Positions 1 to 10,031 of a stretch of 64,000 nucleotides of DNA are shown piece after piece. Both the position numbers and the translations under genes were made by a program. A model generated the notes under the pieces. It saw only the letters and a program-made list of their open reading frames with translations, searched no databases and had not been told where the DNA came from. The stretch's first letter is position 1, and each line of letters opens with the position of its first letter. The DNA lies in NCBI GenBank assembly GCA_036365515.1, contig CM070876.1, positions 102,672,310 to 102,736,309 on the forward strand, written 5' to 3'. The DNA comes from Torymus aiolomorphi (lineage: Eukaryota > Arthropoda > Insecta > Hymenoptera > Torymidae).

Positions 1-660
1 ACCCGATGGCTGAATAATTTTGAAGTTACAACGTGGGCGTAAAATGTAATTTTACACGCGAGGTACGAAAAGTTCTTATGGCCGGTACTTGACTACAATT
101 AATTGATTTCAGTACTTTCTTGTGTTTAATTTGTATAGAAATTTGAACAAATTCGAATACATTTCTGAGAATAGTCATATACAGTTGTTTCGGAGAGTTG
201 TTTGCATTACTTGACTATCGATAATTGATTTCACAACTTTCGTTTGTTTGATTAGCAGTGAATAATTTGAATGTATTTAGTAACATATAATTTGTTCAGC
301 ATCAGCATACATTGACTCAAAGAAGTAAAAGACTTTTTCACTAGTATTTATTTGATTTCTTTAAAAAAATCATAAATATTATTATTTTATAGACTAAAAA
401 ACTTTTATACTTGCCTTATTTTATACTTTTGTAGAAAGTTTTATTAACAATGTTATTATTCGTACAGTCATGAAAAAAATATTACCATTTGTAGAGAGTG
501 GTTGTTGAATAGATGAGATTAGAATAAATAAAATGGCTATAGACAAATTGTGTTGTTAGAATATACTTAAAAAAAATAGTTTTTTAATGAACGTGTTGAT
601 TGTTTTGAGAAAATATTTAAGCTCTCATTTAAAGAATTTGGTACTCAGTTTGAACAGATA

Positions 661-775
661 TTGAGAGGGAGGGTGAGAGGAAGAGAGAGAGGGGGGAGTG
701 AAAGAGAGGGAGAGAGAGAGCCTGAGAGACAGGGGGAGATGGATGGGGCGAGAGGGAGGGAGGGAGGGAAAGACT
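661..775. repeat. GA-rich low-complexity tract
   Basis: Purine-only or nearly purine-only sequence made of GAGAGG, GGGAGA and GGGAGG steps. The inverted counterpart near 61225-61285 is a matching pyrimidine tract (TCTCTC, CCCCTC), which supports the inverted-repeat relation. Confidence 0.8.
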
Positions 776-882
776 AATACTTGCCTTAGTTTAAACTTTT
801 GTAAAAAGTTTTTTTAGATAGATTCCACAACTTTATAAGAGAAAATAATAAATAATTACATAGTATGTGAAAACTGCATTAT

Positions 883-888
883 GAGATT
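883..888. other. Left target-site duplication of the Polinton (GAGATT)
   Basis: GAGATT directly precedes the first TIR base (AGTAGTAAGG...). The identical hexamer follows the right TIR at 17559-17564. A 6-bp duplication is characteristic of Polinton integrase. Confidence 0.9.
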
Positions 889-1834
889 AGTAGTAAGGGG
901 ACCGGTATAGCGAGACGGCCCCCCGCGGTGCGGTGTGTAGGGGCCATGTGGCACCCCGCTGTGCGGCGTGTATGGGTCCCCAAGTGTGACAAGGTCATTA
1001 ACTCAAGTGTTTACAGTAGCATGTGTGGCCACAAGCTAATTAGTGTAAACAATGGGGGGTGATTTATTACCCCATAAATAATGGCCGACTTATGGCACCC
1101 GCCATGACGTCATGCCGCTATACATGCCCTACGTGTGTTGCCGTATATGCCTTGACTCGAGGTGGTGAGGGGCGAGCGCTTTGGCTGTCCGCGCTACGCC
1201 ATAAAGACCCGTAGGGTGCTAGGCCTCTCGCTGTATAGACCGTATGCTGTGTGTATAGGCCCCAAGTGTGAACAGAATTATTACCCCATAAATAACGTCC
1301 TACTTATCGCTCGCGCCATGACGCTATGCCGCTATACCTGCCCGGCACGTGCCGGCGTATATGTCTCAACTCGGGGATGGTGGGGGAGAGACCTTTGGCT
1401 ATACGCGCTACGCCATAAAGACCTCTCGCTGTATAGACCGCGTGCTGTGTGTGTATGGGCCCCAAGTGTGACAAGGTCATTAGCAGGTGTGAACACAAGA
1501 TAATAATGATAAACAATGGGTCGGATTATTACCCATAAATAACGGCCCACTTACCGCCCCCGCCATGACGCCATGCCGCTATACCTACCAGGCGCGTGCC
1601 GTCGTATATAGCCCGACTCGTCGTGGTGGTTGTGATGATGGTGGGAGAGACCTTTGGCTATAGGCTCTACGCCATAAAGTCCCATAGAGTGCTGAAGCGG
1701 GCCCTCTCGCTGTATAGACCGTGTGTATGTGTGTTTGTGTTTGCGTGTGTGTGTGTGTGTGTGTGTATGTTCGTAATAAGTTGGGGGTGGGAATAGGGAG
1801 TTGGTGTAAAGGAGAGGTCTGCAAATAAAAAAGC
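889..1834. repeat. Polinton left terminal inverted repeat
   Basis: The sequence reads as the reverse complement of 16545-17558, from AGTAGTAAGG inward to the run TTGGTGTAAAGGAG and CAAATAAAAAA. Inside are about three diverged subrepeats with ~220-250 bp spacing, each containing GCCATGACGnnATGCCGCTATA (near 1099, 1315, 1561), TTACCCCATAAATAA, CGCTACGCCATAAAG and TCTCGCTGTATAGACC. The first unit has a full TGACGTCA palindrome. ORFs predicted here (1162-1503, 1585-1824) are repeat sequence, not genes. Confidence 0.93.
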
Positions 1835-1894
1835 TGTTGATGAAAAAAATAAATTTTTATTTATTTAATCGTAGAAGAAAGTTAGTCTTGCGTT

Positions 1895-2042
1895 AACATA
1901 ACTACCGACATCACGAACGCACAATTTTTATTTTAACTTATACACGAATTACTATTTTACAGTTGGTCTTACGGCAAAATAAATATCGACATCACTAACG
2001 CACAATTTTTATTTTAACTTATAATACGAATTACTATTTTAG
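1895..2042 (+). repeat. Subterminal direct repeat, two copies of ~70-80 bp
   Basis: The motif GACATCACnAACGCACAATT followed by TTTATTTTAACTTATA and CGAATTACTATTTTA occurs twice, near 1908-1964 and 1989-2042. A different three-copy direct repeat lies just inside the right TIR (16276-16540), so both subterminal zones are repeat-bearing. Confidence 0.85.
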
Positions 2043-2167
2043 AAGCACACCATACGCATTCAGTCAATCGCAAACATTTTATTTCGGTTGCACTTTTTAA
2101 TCATTGTTTTTAAGCGCGAAATATAAAATTTGTATTAATAATAACGATGCTGACACTTGCACTACTT

Positions 2168-2212
2168 AGCACGCACACACACACGCACACACACACACAC
2201 ACGCACACACAC
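2168..2212. repeat. AC microsatellite
   Basis: Alternating AC with occasional G substitutions (ACACGCACAC). It lies immediately inside the Polinton left TIR. Confidence 0.9.
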
Positions 2213-3121
2213 TGCTGTTAGTGAGGGCAGCTAGAGTGGGGATGAGTAAAAAAACGTAAAAAAGCAATGTGTCGTCGGTACATCTTTCTTTCGGGGATGC
2301 CACGACAGACTGTATTTCGACGCTTTTCGAAAATGAAATTTACAACATGCCGGGTTTCCAGACGCTCTGATGAAAGCGCATATGTTTTGCCGCGGAGAAC
2401 CTCGGCGAAATTTTTCCCGAATGAAAATTTTTTATTACTCTTTCATGGTTTAAGCACAGTGGTCTCGCAGAAGTTTCTGGCTCTACGAGCGCGCGCACGG
2501 GTCGAGTAGTTAAGTATCTGTGCGTGAGAAAAACAGAAACACGTGTAGGCGTAGAAAACAACCCTTGGAAGGATACTTCGGGTTTTTACAGGAAGAGATT
2601 TTTTAACATCTGTAGAGTTTCTTTTCTTATCGAAAAGCTGTATGACTGCCATAGTAATCGTACACCGCTTCGCGGGGATTCTCAATTTTTCTTCAAACCC
2701 GTCGGCACGCGTGACGAAAACCTTTCGAGCTAAACTATCGCTACGTGACAGGACCATGCAATAATGCCAAGGGGTTATCCCCGAAACTTGCATCCGCTGC
2801 GAAGAAAGTAAGCCCCGTTGTTTTTTCGAAACAATATATCACGGTAGCAGCCCTGCAACAGGATGTTTCGTGTGTAAAGCTTACGCACCGGGGTTTCCGT
2901 CGCGCGAACACGCATAGCAATACTCGGGGTTATTTTTACCCAGCTACACATTTTTAACGGAAAAAAGTTACCTCTTGCGCTTTGGTGAGATTTTCCAGAG
3001 ACGGCACGAGTACATAACGTAAACAGATGCTCAAAAACCCCGAGGGAAAGGTATTTTCTGATACCACGTGCATACTGTATTCAAAACACTCGACGCCGTT
3101 GACACCGCCAAAAAGTCGCGC

Positions 3122-3158
3122 TATAAAAGCGGTGAGGGCCACTTACGGTCCTATCAGT
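3122..3158 (+). promoter_or_regulatory. Core promoter of the polymerase gene: TATA box plus TCAGT initiator
   Basis: TATAAAA at 3122-3128 is followed by TCAGT at 3154-3158. TCAGT is the arthropod initiator consensus, with its A at 3156 about 34 bases after the first T of the TATA box, close to the usual spacing. The first ATG in a good context (CACCATGG) follows at 3185, giving a predicted 5' leader of ~29 bases. The arrangement suggests transcription by host RNA polymerase II. Confidence 0.7.
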
Positions 3159-3184
3159 CTTTCTTTCGAACGAGAAGCGTCACC

Positions 3185-5046
3185 ATGGAGAATTTTGTCG
3201 CTTGTAAAAGTTTACGGGAAGCCGTATTGCGTCTGGCAGCGCAATCACGCTATAGTAGAGGCGGCGCGTGGCGTACACTACTGAGGACGTTGTCTTCTAC
3301 GGAACTTGTCAATCAGTTACGACGCTTGTTACGGCTGACTGGCTATCGGGCGATAGCAAGATTATTTCGTACGTTCAGGCATTCGCGAGATGTACAGCGT
3401 ACCATCGGGAAATTTGTGGTCGAGTGCAACTTGGATAGATTGCCTGTTTTTAGAAAGCTTATGAGCGAGTACGAGGAGCTAATGGGTACGTGAAAAAATT
3501 TTTAATATTTTTCCTAAAATTTTTTAAAAATTTAGTTCTCTAAAAACATTTTTTTCCAGCCTTAGAAGATTTATTGCTCGACAGCGATTCTGATAGCGAA
3601 AATATCGAAGCTGATGACGAGGAGAGCAGCGACGCCACTCACTTTGAGTGGAATGCCGATGATACACCGTCTCAACCAGGGCCGTCGGGGGTGGCAAGCG
3701 GTTCGGCGCGCACTGATGGACGACAAAATCCTGTAGCTCGCAGGCTATCGTTTGACACTGATAGCGACGCGGCTGATGACGGTAGCTCGCAGCAGCAAAT
3801 CTGGGTCGCCGACGTACACAACGCACCTCTTTCCGACAATAATCCGCCTACAGAAACGGTGTCTGACAGCGAAGAGGAGCGCACCGTAAGCCCGAACCTT
3901 ATTAATGCGGAGGACCATGAAAGGGCGAATCTAGAAATGGAGGCGGTAGAAAATGAGCGAGAGTATATACTGGAGGCGTTATCATCATACGTGGAGCCGG
4001 GGCAAGCCGTTCACCGGGCGTTTTTGAGCGATCCTCCGCAGGCGTCAGCAGATGTAGGCATCGCGAATACCGCTGAAAATCGCTACAACATCTTGAGCAA
4101 TTTTTACCTTGGAGATCCCGGAGCATACGATAATAACTTTAACCCGTGGGACGAAGTTCATCTGCGTATAAATGAGCGTAAGTTAAATTAATTTTTCTTT
4201 TTTGTAATGTAAAAAAAAAAGAGCATGTTGTTGAAAAAAATATTTTTCTTTTTTAGTCATAAGACATCGGGATAGTATATCGTACCACTATCCCTATGAC
4301 ATTTCCGATATACCTGGGGTTTACGAGCGGTTTTTGAATATACTCCATTCACCACGCGCACAGGTGTTGCGTTGGTTTCATGACCAGGCGGAAAATATAT
4401 TTTCTCCGTTGTATACGGAAATAGATCTCGCGGATCTATTAGTACGTGTAAGCGAAAGTTATCGCGGGCCACCGGAAGAATAGAAAATGACTAAGAAAGA
4501 GAAATGTTTAAATAATATTAAAAGCTGACGACAATTCATTTTATTCATTTAGAGACCCGTCAATCCCCTCTTCAGGTAGGCGCTGGTGAAGGTCGTAGCA
4601 GAAGCAACAGCAGCCACAGCAGCAGTAGCAGCATCACGCGCGACGACGAGGCTGACGTAGAGCCCGAGCGGTTTATTATAGCTGCCGAGGGAGAGCAGTA
4701 CATGCGTAGGTTTGCTGTTCACGGCCGCACGGTCAGTTTTAATATACGTGACCCACCTGCCGGGGAAAACCCTGTATTATGGCTCGAGGGAAGCATTAGA
4801 GACATTTACGAATACATTACATCTAACGTTCTACCTAGCACATTAATCGGCGTGAGTATTCGTAGTGATCGGTTTGCGCGGGGGCCCGGAGGGTTGTCGT
4901 TCAGGCCTATTGAAAATTTCAGTTACTTAGATTTATGGAATTTGATAAATTCTATAAGTCAAAGTAACGCAGTTTTGGGTATCGATGACACACTAGCCTT
5001 ACAAATATATTACGTTGAAATGCCTGTTGGTGCAGGGAGACCATGA
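3185..5046 (+). CDS. Spliced N-terminal region of the Polinton polymerase gene (four exon segments, up to an in-frame TGA)
   Basis: Reading starts at ATG 3185 (CACCATGG). Splice logic gives exons 3185-3485, 3560-4177, 4257-4447 and 4555-5046; donors are GTACGT, GTAAGT and GTAAGC, acceptors follow T-rich tracts, and all phases join without a stop for 533 codons. The first ~100 residues are Arg/Leu-rich; residues ~105-165 are acidic and serine-rich (DSDSDSEN, DDEESS); a Ser repeat lies ahead of the conserved block with EGEQYMRRF and GRTVSFNIRDPPAGENP near the end. The TGA at 5044-5046 stands in the same frame as the conserved polymerase sequence that follows (SIVTIKNEDNL near 5083), so I read it as a nonsense mutation inside one polymerase gene rather than a natural end. 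The alternative is a separate upstream gene. The function of this N-terminal region is not known to me. Confidence 0.65.
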
Positions 5047-8000
5047 CCAAAACAAGCGCTAAGCATAGGTAGTCTTCGTAAACGCTCGATCGTAACAATA
5101 AAAAACGAGGACAATTTATGTTTACCGCGCGCGCTCGTAGTAGCGAGAGCACACTTAGCTCTTAAAACATCCGAATGCGCCGGCGACGCGCGACGAGTGG
5201 CGCGTAATCCGCGACGGCCGGCGAAAATTACAGAAAGAGCGCGCAGAGAAACTCGTGCACGATGCAGGAGTAATTTTACCGCTAGAGGGGTGTGGATTCC
5301 GCGAGTTGACGGCGTTTCAAGATTTTTTTGCTGCGGAGGGTATTGCTATGGTTATATTTGAAAAGTGTAACCTGGGTAGCGGCGAACCCCCGTTATTTGA
5401 CGGCCGAAACAAGATTCAAGATTTAAATGCACCGCTTCACGGTGTTATTTATTTAATCTTTGAGGAGCAGTCTAGACACTTTAACGTGATGACTAATTTA
5501 TTTGCTGCGGCCGGGTCAAAATTTTTTTGCTCTTATTGTAACAAGGGTTTTCGCCATATTGGGCAACACAAGTGTAAACGAACTTGTGAATCTTGCTTTG
5601 TTACACCTCCATGTAGGAGTGACGGTGTAGAAATGATAGAGTGCACAGAGTGTGGATGTAAATTTTTCGGGATGGTTGTTTCGTTAATGACAAGCGCGCG
5701 GGTTCGTACAAAAAAAATAATCGCAAAGCGTGCGACGTCGTGCGGCTATGCGAAAATTGTTTAAAAATAGTAAATACGCAGCACAGTCAACACGAGTGTG
5801 ATATTAGTTATTGCAAACAATGTTCGAAGCGGCAGCCGTTCAATCATGCATGTTTCATGCAACCAATTGGTGGTGGTGGTGACTTGAAAGCGGAAAAAAA
5901 ATTTTTATACATTTTTTACGATTTTGAGACCCGTCAGGATACGCCGTATGGAGAAAACGCCCGAATTCACGTGCCGAATCTCTGTGTCGCGCATCAGGTT
6001 TGCACGGATTGCATAGACGTGGACGACCTTAAAATCGTTTGTAGCAAATGCGGCGTGCGCGAGTTCATTTTCACAGACGATCCGGTAAAACAGCTCTTGA
6101 GCTTGTGCATTCGGGAAAGCACTGAATTTTCCGAAATTGTATGCATCGCGCACAATGCCAAGGCTTTTGATGCTCAATTCATTTTAAAAGAATTGGCCGA
6201 AAACTCTGAGCGCACAGCCCCCAGCGTCATTTTGAACGGTCAAAATATTACAATGTTGAAGTACGACCGAACCAAGTTTATCGACAGTATCAACTATTTT
6301 CAAATGAAATTGAGTGCTCTACCAGCTATCTTCGGTTTACCCGAAAGTAGTAAGAAGGGCTATTTTCCACATCTGTTTAACACCCTTGAGAACCAGCGGT
6401 ACGTTGGGCCTCTACCAGCGCTAGAGTTTTATTGCCCTGACACTATGTCGCCAGCTGAGCGGGCCGTTTTTCTCGAGTGGCATGAAAATACAAGTCCTGG
6501 CTATATATTTGACTTTCAAAAAGAGATAGTCGAATATTGCCAGATGGACTTGGAAATACTGAGGCGCGCGTGTATACAATTTCGAAAAATTTTTCTCGAG
6601 GTAGGCGAAACGGACCCGTTCGTATCAGCGTGTACAATCGCGTTGGCGTGTTCGTACGTTTTTCGTAAAAATTTTTTAGTTCCGAATACTATAGGAATAA
6701 TTCCACCGAACGGTTATAGGCGCGCTGACAAACACTCGCAAAAATCAATAGAGTGGTTGCTGTATTGCGAGCGCGAGATCGGTCGGGAGATCGTACATGC
6801 AGGGAGGACGCGTGAGTTTCGCTTGCCCGAGGGATTTTTAGTGGACGGTTACCTACCTGCTTTCCCTCCCGGAGAGAGGGAAGCAGCTAAGGGAATCGTT
6901 TTTGAATTTCAAGGTTGTTACGTGCACGGTTGCCCGCGATGTTTTACGAATAACCGAGAATCGGTAAAAAATAAGTTTAATCAAACGTATGCACAGGCGT
7001 ACGTAAGTGTACAGGTAAAAGTCGGACGAATGCGGAGTCTCGGCTACGAAGTGCGCGAGATGTGGGAGTGTGAATTCGATGGGATAAAAAGGCAACAGCC
7101 CGAGTTCATACGGTATCTGGTTACTCACCCGATAATGAGTAGAATAACGCTCAATCCGCGGGATGCGTTTTTCGGTGGGCGAACTGAAAATATAGTCACC
7201 TCATGCACTGTAGAGCCGGGTGAAGAGATCAAATATACTGATATTTGCTCTCTTTACCCGTATATATGTAAGCGAGGCCGCTTTCCTATCGGTCGCCCGC
7301 ACATTTACATAGGCTCGGAATGCGCCGCGTTAACGAATGGCCAGAATAACAATCTCGCGCGCGTCGAAGGGCTCGTCAAATGCAAAATTTTGCCACCGCG
7401 AAATTTATTATTGCCCGTATTACCGGTAAAAATGCACGGGCGCCTTATTTTTGGTCTCTGTCGTTCCTGCTGTGAGGAAATGCGTCAAGACGACTGCAAC
7501 CACGAATAAGTCGCCGAGCGTGAGTTTAGCGGGACATGGGTAGTGCACGAGTTACAGAAAGCAATCGAATTGGGCTACAGCGTGACTGAGATATTTGTCA
7601 TATTGCAATATAAGAGCACACAGTATGACCAGTGCAGCGGTGAGGGTGGTCTGTTTGCCGCGTACGTAAATACCTTCCTTCGGTTGAAACAACAAGCGAG
7701 CGGGTGGCCGTCTTGGTGTACGGACGATACTACCAAGGAGCGTTATATTGACGAGTACGAGCGCGAAGAAGGAATAAGGTTAGACCGGGAAAAGATTGAA
7801 AAAAATTCGGGTTTACGTTCGGTCGCAAAACTCTGCTTAAATTCATTTTGGGGAAAGTTTGGGCAACGCTCGAATTTAAAACAAACGGATGTGGTCAAAA
7901 CGCGCGAGGGGCTACTGAAACTGCTCACGACGCCTGAAAAGGAAGTTTTCGACGTGCTCCCGGTTAGCGAGGATCTTTTGTACGCAAATTGGCGCTATAA

Positions 8001-8580
8001 AGAGGACGCTGTAGAGTCGTCGCCGAACACAAATGTGGTACTAGCAGCCTACACGACCGAGCAGGCGCGTCTCGAGATTTACTCGTATATAGAAAAGCTT
8101 TCGGCCAACCGCGTTTTCTACCTGGATACCGATTCATGTATATTCAAGTGCAGCAAAAAAGACCCTTCAGAGTATAGGCCTCCTTTAGGCACTCTTCTCG
8201 GCAGCATAACGGACGAGCTCAAGGGCTACGGAGAGGGAGCTTATATTACCAGCTTTCTCTCCGGGGGTCCGAAATTGTATGCCTTTCGTGCGATCGTCCC
8301 ATCGACCGGCATCACTCACGACTGCTGTAAAGTAAAGGGAATTTCTCTTAATAGCGCCAATACGAGCAAGATCAATTTCGCTAGTATCGAGCGCTTGATC
8401 GCAGAGTATTTCGATAACGACGAGAGCTCGCCTATCGTTTTGAAATACAATGCGATCAGACGCACTCGCACGCACGAGGTCATTACGCGCAGCGAAAAAA
8501 AATCCTGTTCCATAGTTCTGAGAAAGCGAAGATATTTCCAACACGACGTTTCGCTTCCTTTCGGCTATAAGCGCAATTGA
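5047..8580 (+). pseudogene. Protein-primed family B DNA polymerase (pPolB), broken
   Basis: This replicates the Polinton. Motifs in order are: SIVTIKNEDNL block near 5083; Cys/His-rich zinc-finger-like segment 5525-5850; exonuclease motif FYDFET near 5915 and IAHNAKAFDAQFIL near 6150; polymerase motif A TDICSLYP near 7240; motif B KLCLNSFWGKFG near 7825; motif C YLDTDS near 8120. Every catalytic motif is present. The reading frame is broken four times: TGA 5044-5046, a +1 shift between about 5180 and 5250, an opposite -1 shift near 5668-5673 that restores the original frame, and TAA 7507-7509 with the same frame resuming immediately. The longest open pieces are 5740-7509 and 7543-8580. Because the catalytic residues are intact while the frame is not, inactivation looks recent. 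Sequencing error could explain the frameshifts but is less likely for both stops. Confidence 0.9.
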
Positions 8581-9069
8581 ATAATTGTATATTTTAATGC
8601 ATTGAATGTTGTAACTTTTGTATATTTTTCATAATAATAATAATAAAAATGTATTGTAGATATTTAAACTTTTTTTATGTGTTAATTATTTTTCCCCCAT
8701 ATCCCCTCATCTCACGTACCTATTTATAGCGGAGATCAGCTAACCCGCGCGCGCGCGCGCCGCGGAGATCAACGGAACAATGCATTAAACACGCAGCGAT
8801 GGTTGCTTATAGCCGCGAAAGTCACCTGATCAACGCGGTAAATATACTTATCCGCGCGAGGGCCGGAGTATGCTAATGACTGCGGAAGTCACCACCGCGG
8901 AAGTCACCACCGCGGTGATATGGTTATCTCCGCGCGCGCGCGTAAATATCGTAGCATAGCTATATGCGGTGATATTTTTCACGTACTTCATCGTCAGCTG
9001 AGCGAGTGAGCGAGTTAAGGGTTTAAAAAAGGCTGCACGCGTGTAATTTTCTTTATTCGCGTCGTAAAC
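8581..9069. other. Intergenic region between polymerase and ATPase genes
   Basis: This contains the polymerase poly(A) signal, a GCGCGCGC run near 8747-8760 and a short tandem of ACCGCGGAAGTC (8881-8915). TTTAAAAAA at 9022-9030, ~45 bases before the ATPase ATG, could act as a TATA-like element, but no clear initiator follows. No ORF is convincing. Confidence 0.5.
8642..8647 (+). terminator. Poly(A) signal AATAAA after the polymerase gene
   Basis: AATAAA lies 62 bases past the polymerase stop, embedded in an ATAATAATA run. Confidence 0.5.
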
Positions 9070-9726
9070 ATGGACACGCGATGGAAGCATCCTTTTACAT
9101 GCTGCGTGTGCGGCCCCACAGGTTTCGGTAAAACTTTATTCGTTAAAAGCTTTCTCGCCTACCTGCCAGAGGTCTGCGACACACGTTTCGACCGTGTCTT
9201 ATTTTATTACACCGAATGGCAAGATGCGTACAGACGAGATTTTAAACCCAACGGGCCACCCATCGAGTTTCGAGAGGGCCTTCCACAGATGGCGGATTAC
9301 TCGAGTGACAATGAGAAAAAAAAGTTACTCATTCTCGACGACCTCATGCGTGAATCGTCGAGCGATGTTATTTTAGATTTATTTACAAAGGGTAGTCATC
9401 ACAAAAATATTAGCGTAATATTCGTTACGCAAAACGTATTTCACAAAGGTAAGGCACAGCGCGACATTATTTTGAATACCAAGTATCTGGTATTGTTCAA
9501 AAATCCTCGCAACAGAGCACAAATACAGCACCTCGCGAGACAAATTTTTCCGGAAGATTCGGCTTTTTTGCGTGAGGCCTATCTAGACGCCACGCGTGAA
9601 CTTCACTCCTATCTTTTTATCGATCTCTCTCAAGCCTGCTTAGACGAGTTTAGATTTCGAGCAAACATATTTCCCAATGCCGGGACGCACGTTGCCTACG
9701 TGCCCAAGTACTTTAAATCGCGGTGA
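9070..9726 (+). CDS. FtsK/A32-like genome-packaging ATPase
   Basis: This intact 218-codon ORF starts at ATG 9070. It has a P-loop (Walker A) GPTGFGKT at residues ~15-22, a Walker B stretch LLILDDL at ~80-86 and a downstream IFVTQN segment at ~115 resembling the sensor motif of the FtsK/HerA family. Polintons, adenovirus-like and large DNA virus relatives use this ATPase to pump DNA into the capsid. Its length is normal for the family. It follows the polymerase on the same strand and precedes the small GGxFLPLL gene by 33 bases. No disabling change is visible, which contrasts with the broken polymerase upstream. Confidence 0.92.
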   Translation: MDTRWKHPFTCCVCGPTGFGKTLFVKSFLAYLPEVCDTRFDRVLFYYTEWQDAYRRDFKPNGPPIEFREGLPQMADYSSDNEKKKLLILDDLMRESSSDVILDLFTKGSHHKNISVIFVTQNVFHKGKAQRDIILNTKYLVLFKNPRNRAQIQHLARQIFPEDSAFLREAYLDATRELHSYLFIDLSQACLDEFRFRANIFPNAGTHVAYVPKYFKSR

Positions 9727-9759
9727 ATGAGGCGTGCGTTAATCAGTCGGGAAAAAACT

Positions 9760-10031
9760 ATGGCGCCGATAGGTCGTAAAGCGATAGCCTGCGGTAAACA
9801 TTTCTCGAAAAGAAACCTTGCTCTCTTGAACGCTCTTTGTCATGGGGACAAAAGACATCGTGTTGCTATAGCGCGTTGATCCGTACTGGTGATAGAGGCA
9901 GCGGTACTTGGAAATCGAAGACACGTGTCATTATACAAAACGGCGGGTCGTTTTTACCACTCTTACTCGCTCCGATCGTAGGAGCGCTTACCTCAAAAAT
10001 ATTTGGCTCGAAACATGGAGCGAGCTCGTAA
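9760..10031 (+). pseudogene. Broken small Polinton protein with GGSFLPLL hydrophobic motif
   Basis: An ATG at 9760 opens a basic frame (KRNLALLNALCHG) that meets TGA at 9877-9879. The frame 9837-10031 then carries the C-terminal signature VIIQNGGSFLPLLLAPIVGA. Many insect Polintons encode one small basic protein that begins with a KRNLALL-like block and ends with GGxFLPLL, so I infer that a single gene has lost an internal piece and frame here. Only ~90 residues' worth of sequence remain. The hydrophobic end suggests membrane or capsid association, similar to small core or membrane-lytic proteins of adenoviruses, but this is inference. Its 3' end overlaps the start of the next gene. Confidence 0.6.

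Larger units (their letters stand above)
1..888. repeat. Left flank of the Polinton; repeat-derived, no gene
   Basis: AT-rich sequence with no credible ORF. Two diverged copies of a short unit are visible near 60-150 and 200-285 (a run like ACTTGACTAnnATTAATTGATTTC followed by ACTTTCnTGTTT). From about 400 to 760 the sequence reads as the reverse complement of about 60790-61500: shared landmarks are TATACTTGCCTTATTTTATA, TAGTCATGAAAAAAAT, GAATAGATGAGATTAGA and GTGTTGATTGTTTGA. A second diverged copy of the TACTTGCCTTA landmark recurs at 779, so the unit is itself duplicated. It forms the outer left arm of the window-scale inverted repeat. Confidence 0.6.
1837..3121. other. Polinton subterminal region without a supported gene
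   Basis: A stretch of nearly 1.3 kb between the left TIR and the first promoter. It holds a two-copy direct repeat (1895-2042) and an AC microsatellite (2168-2212). The short ORFs at 2267-2509, 2443-2793 and 2745-2957 lie on both strands, lack recognisable motifs and overlap each other, so I do not call them genes. It could hold a 5' untranslated region or replication and packaging signals; nothing in the sequence proves this. Confidence 0.5.

Noticed and set aside
1162..1824. ORFs on both strands in the left TIR
   Set aside because: They coincide with TIR subrepeats, recur in the right TIR and lack protein-like composition.
2267..3142. Short ORFs upstream of the polymerase promoter
   Set aside because: They overlap on both strands, have no recognisable motif and lie before the TATA/initiator pair.
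3027..3284. ORF 3027-3284 overlapping the polymerase first exon
   Set aside because: Its start lies upstream of the predicted transcription start and it is out of frame with the spliced gene.
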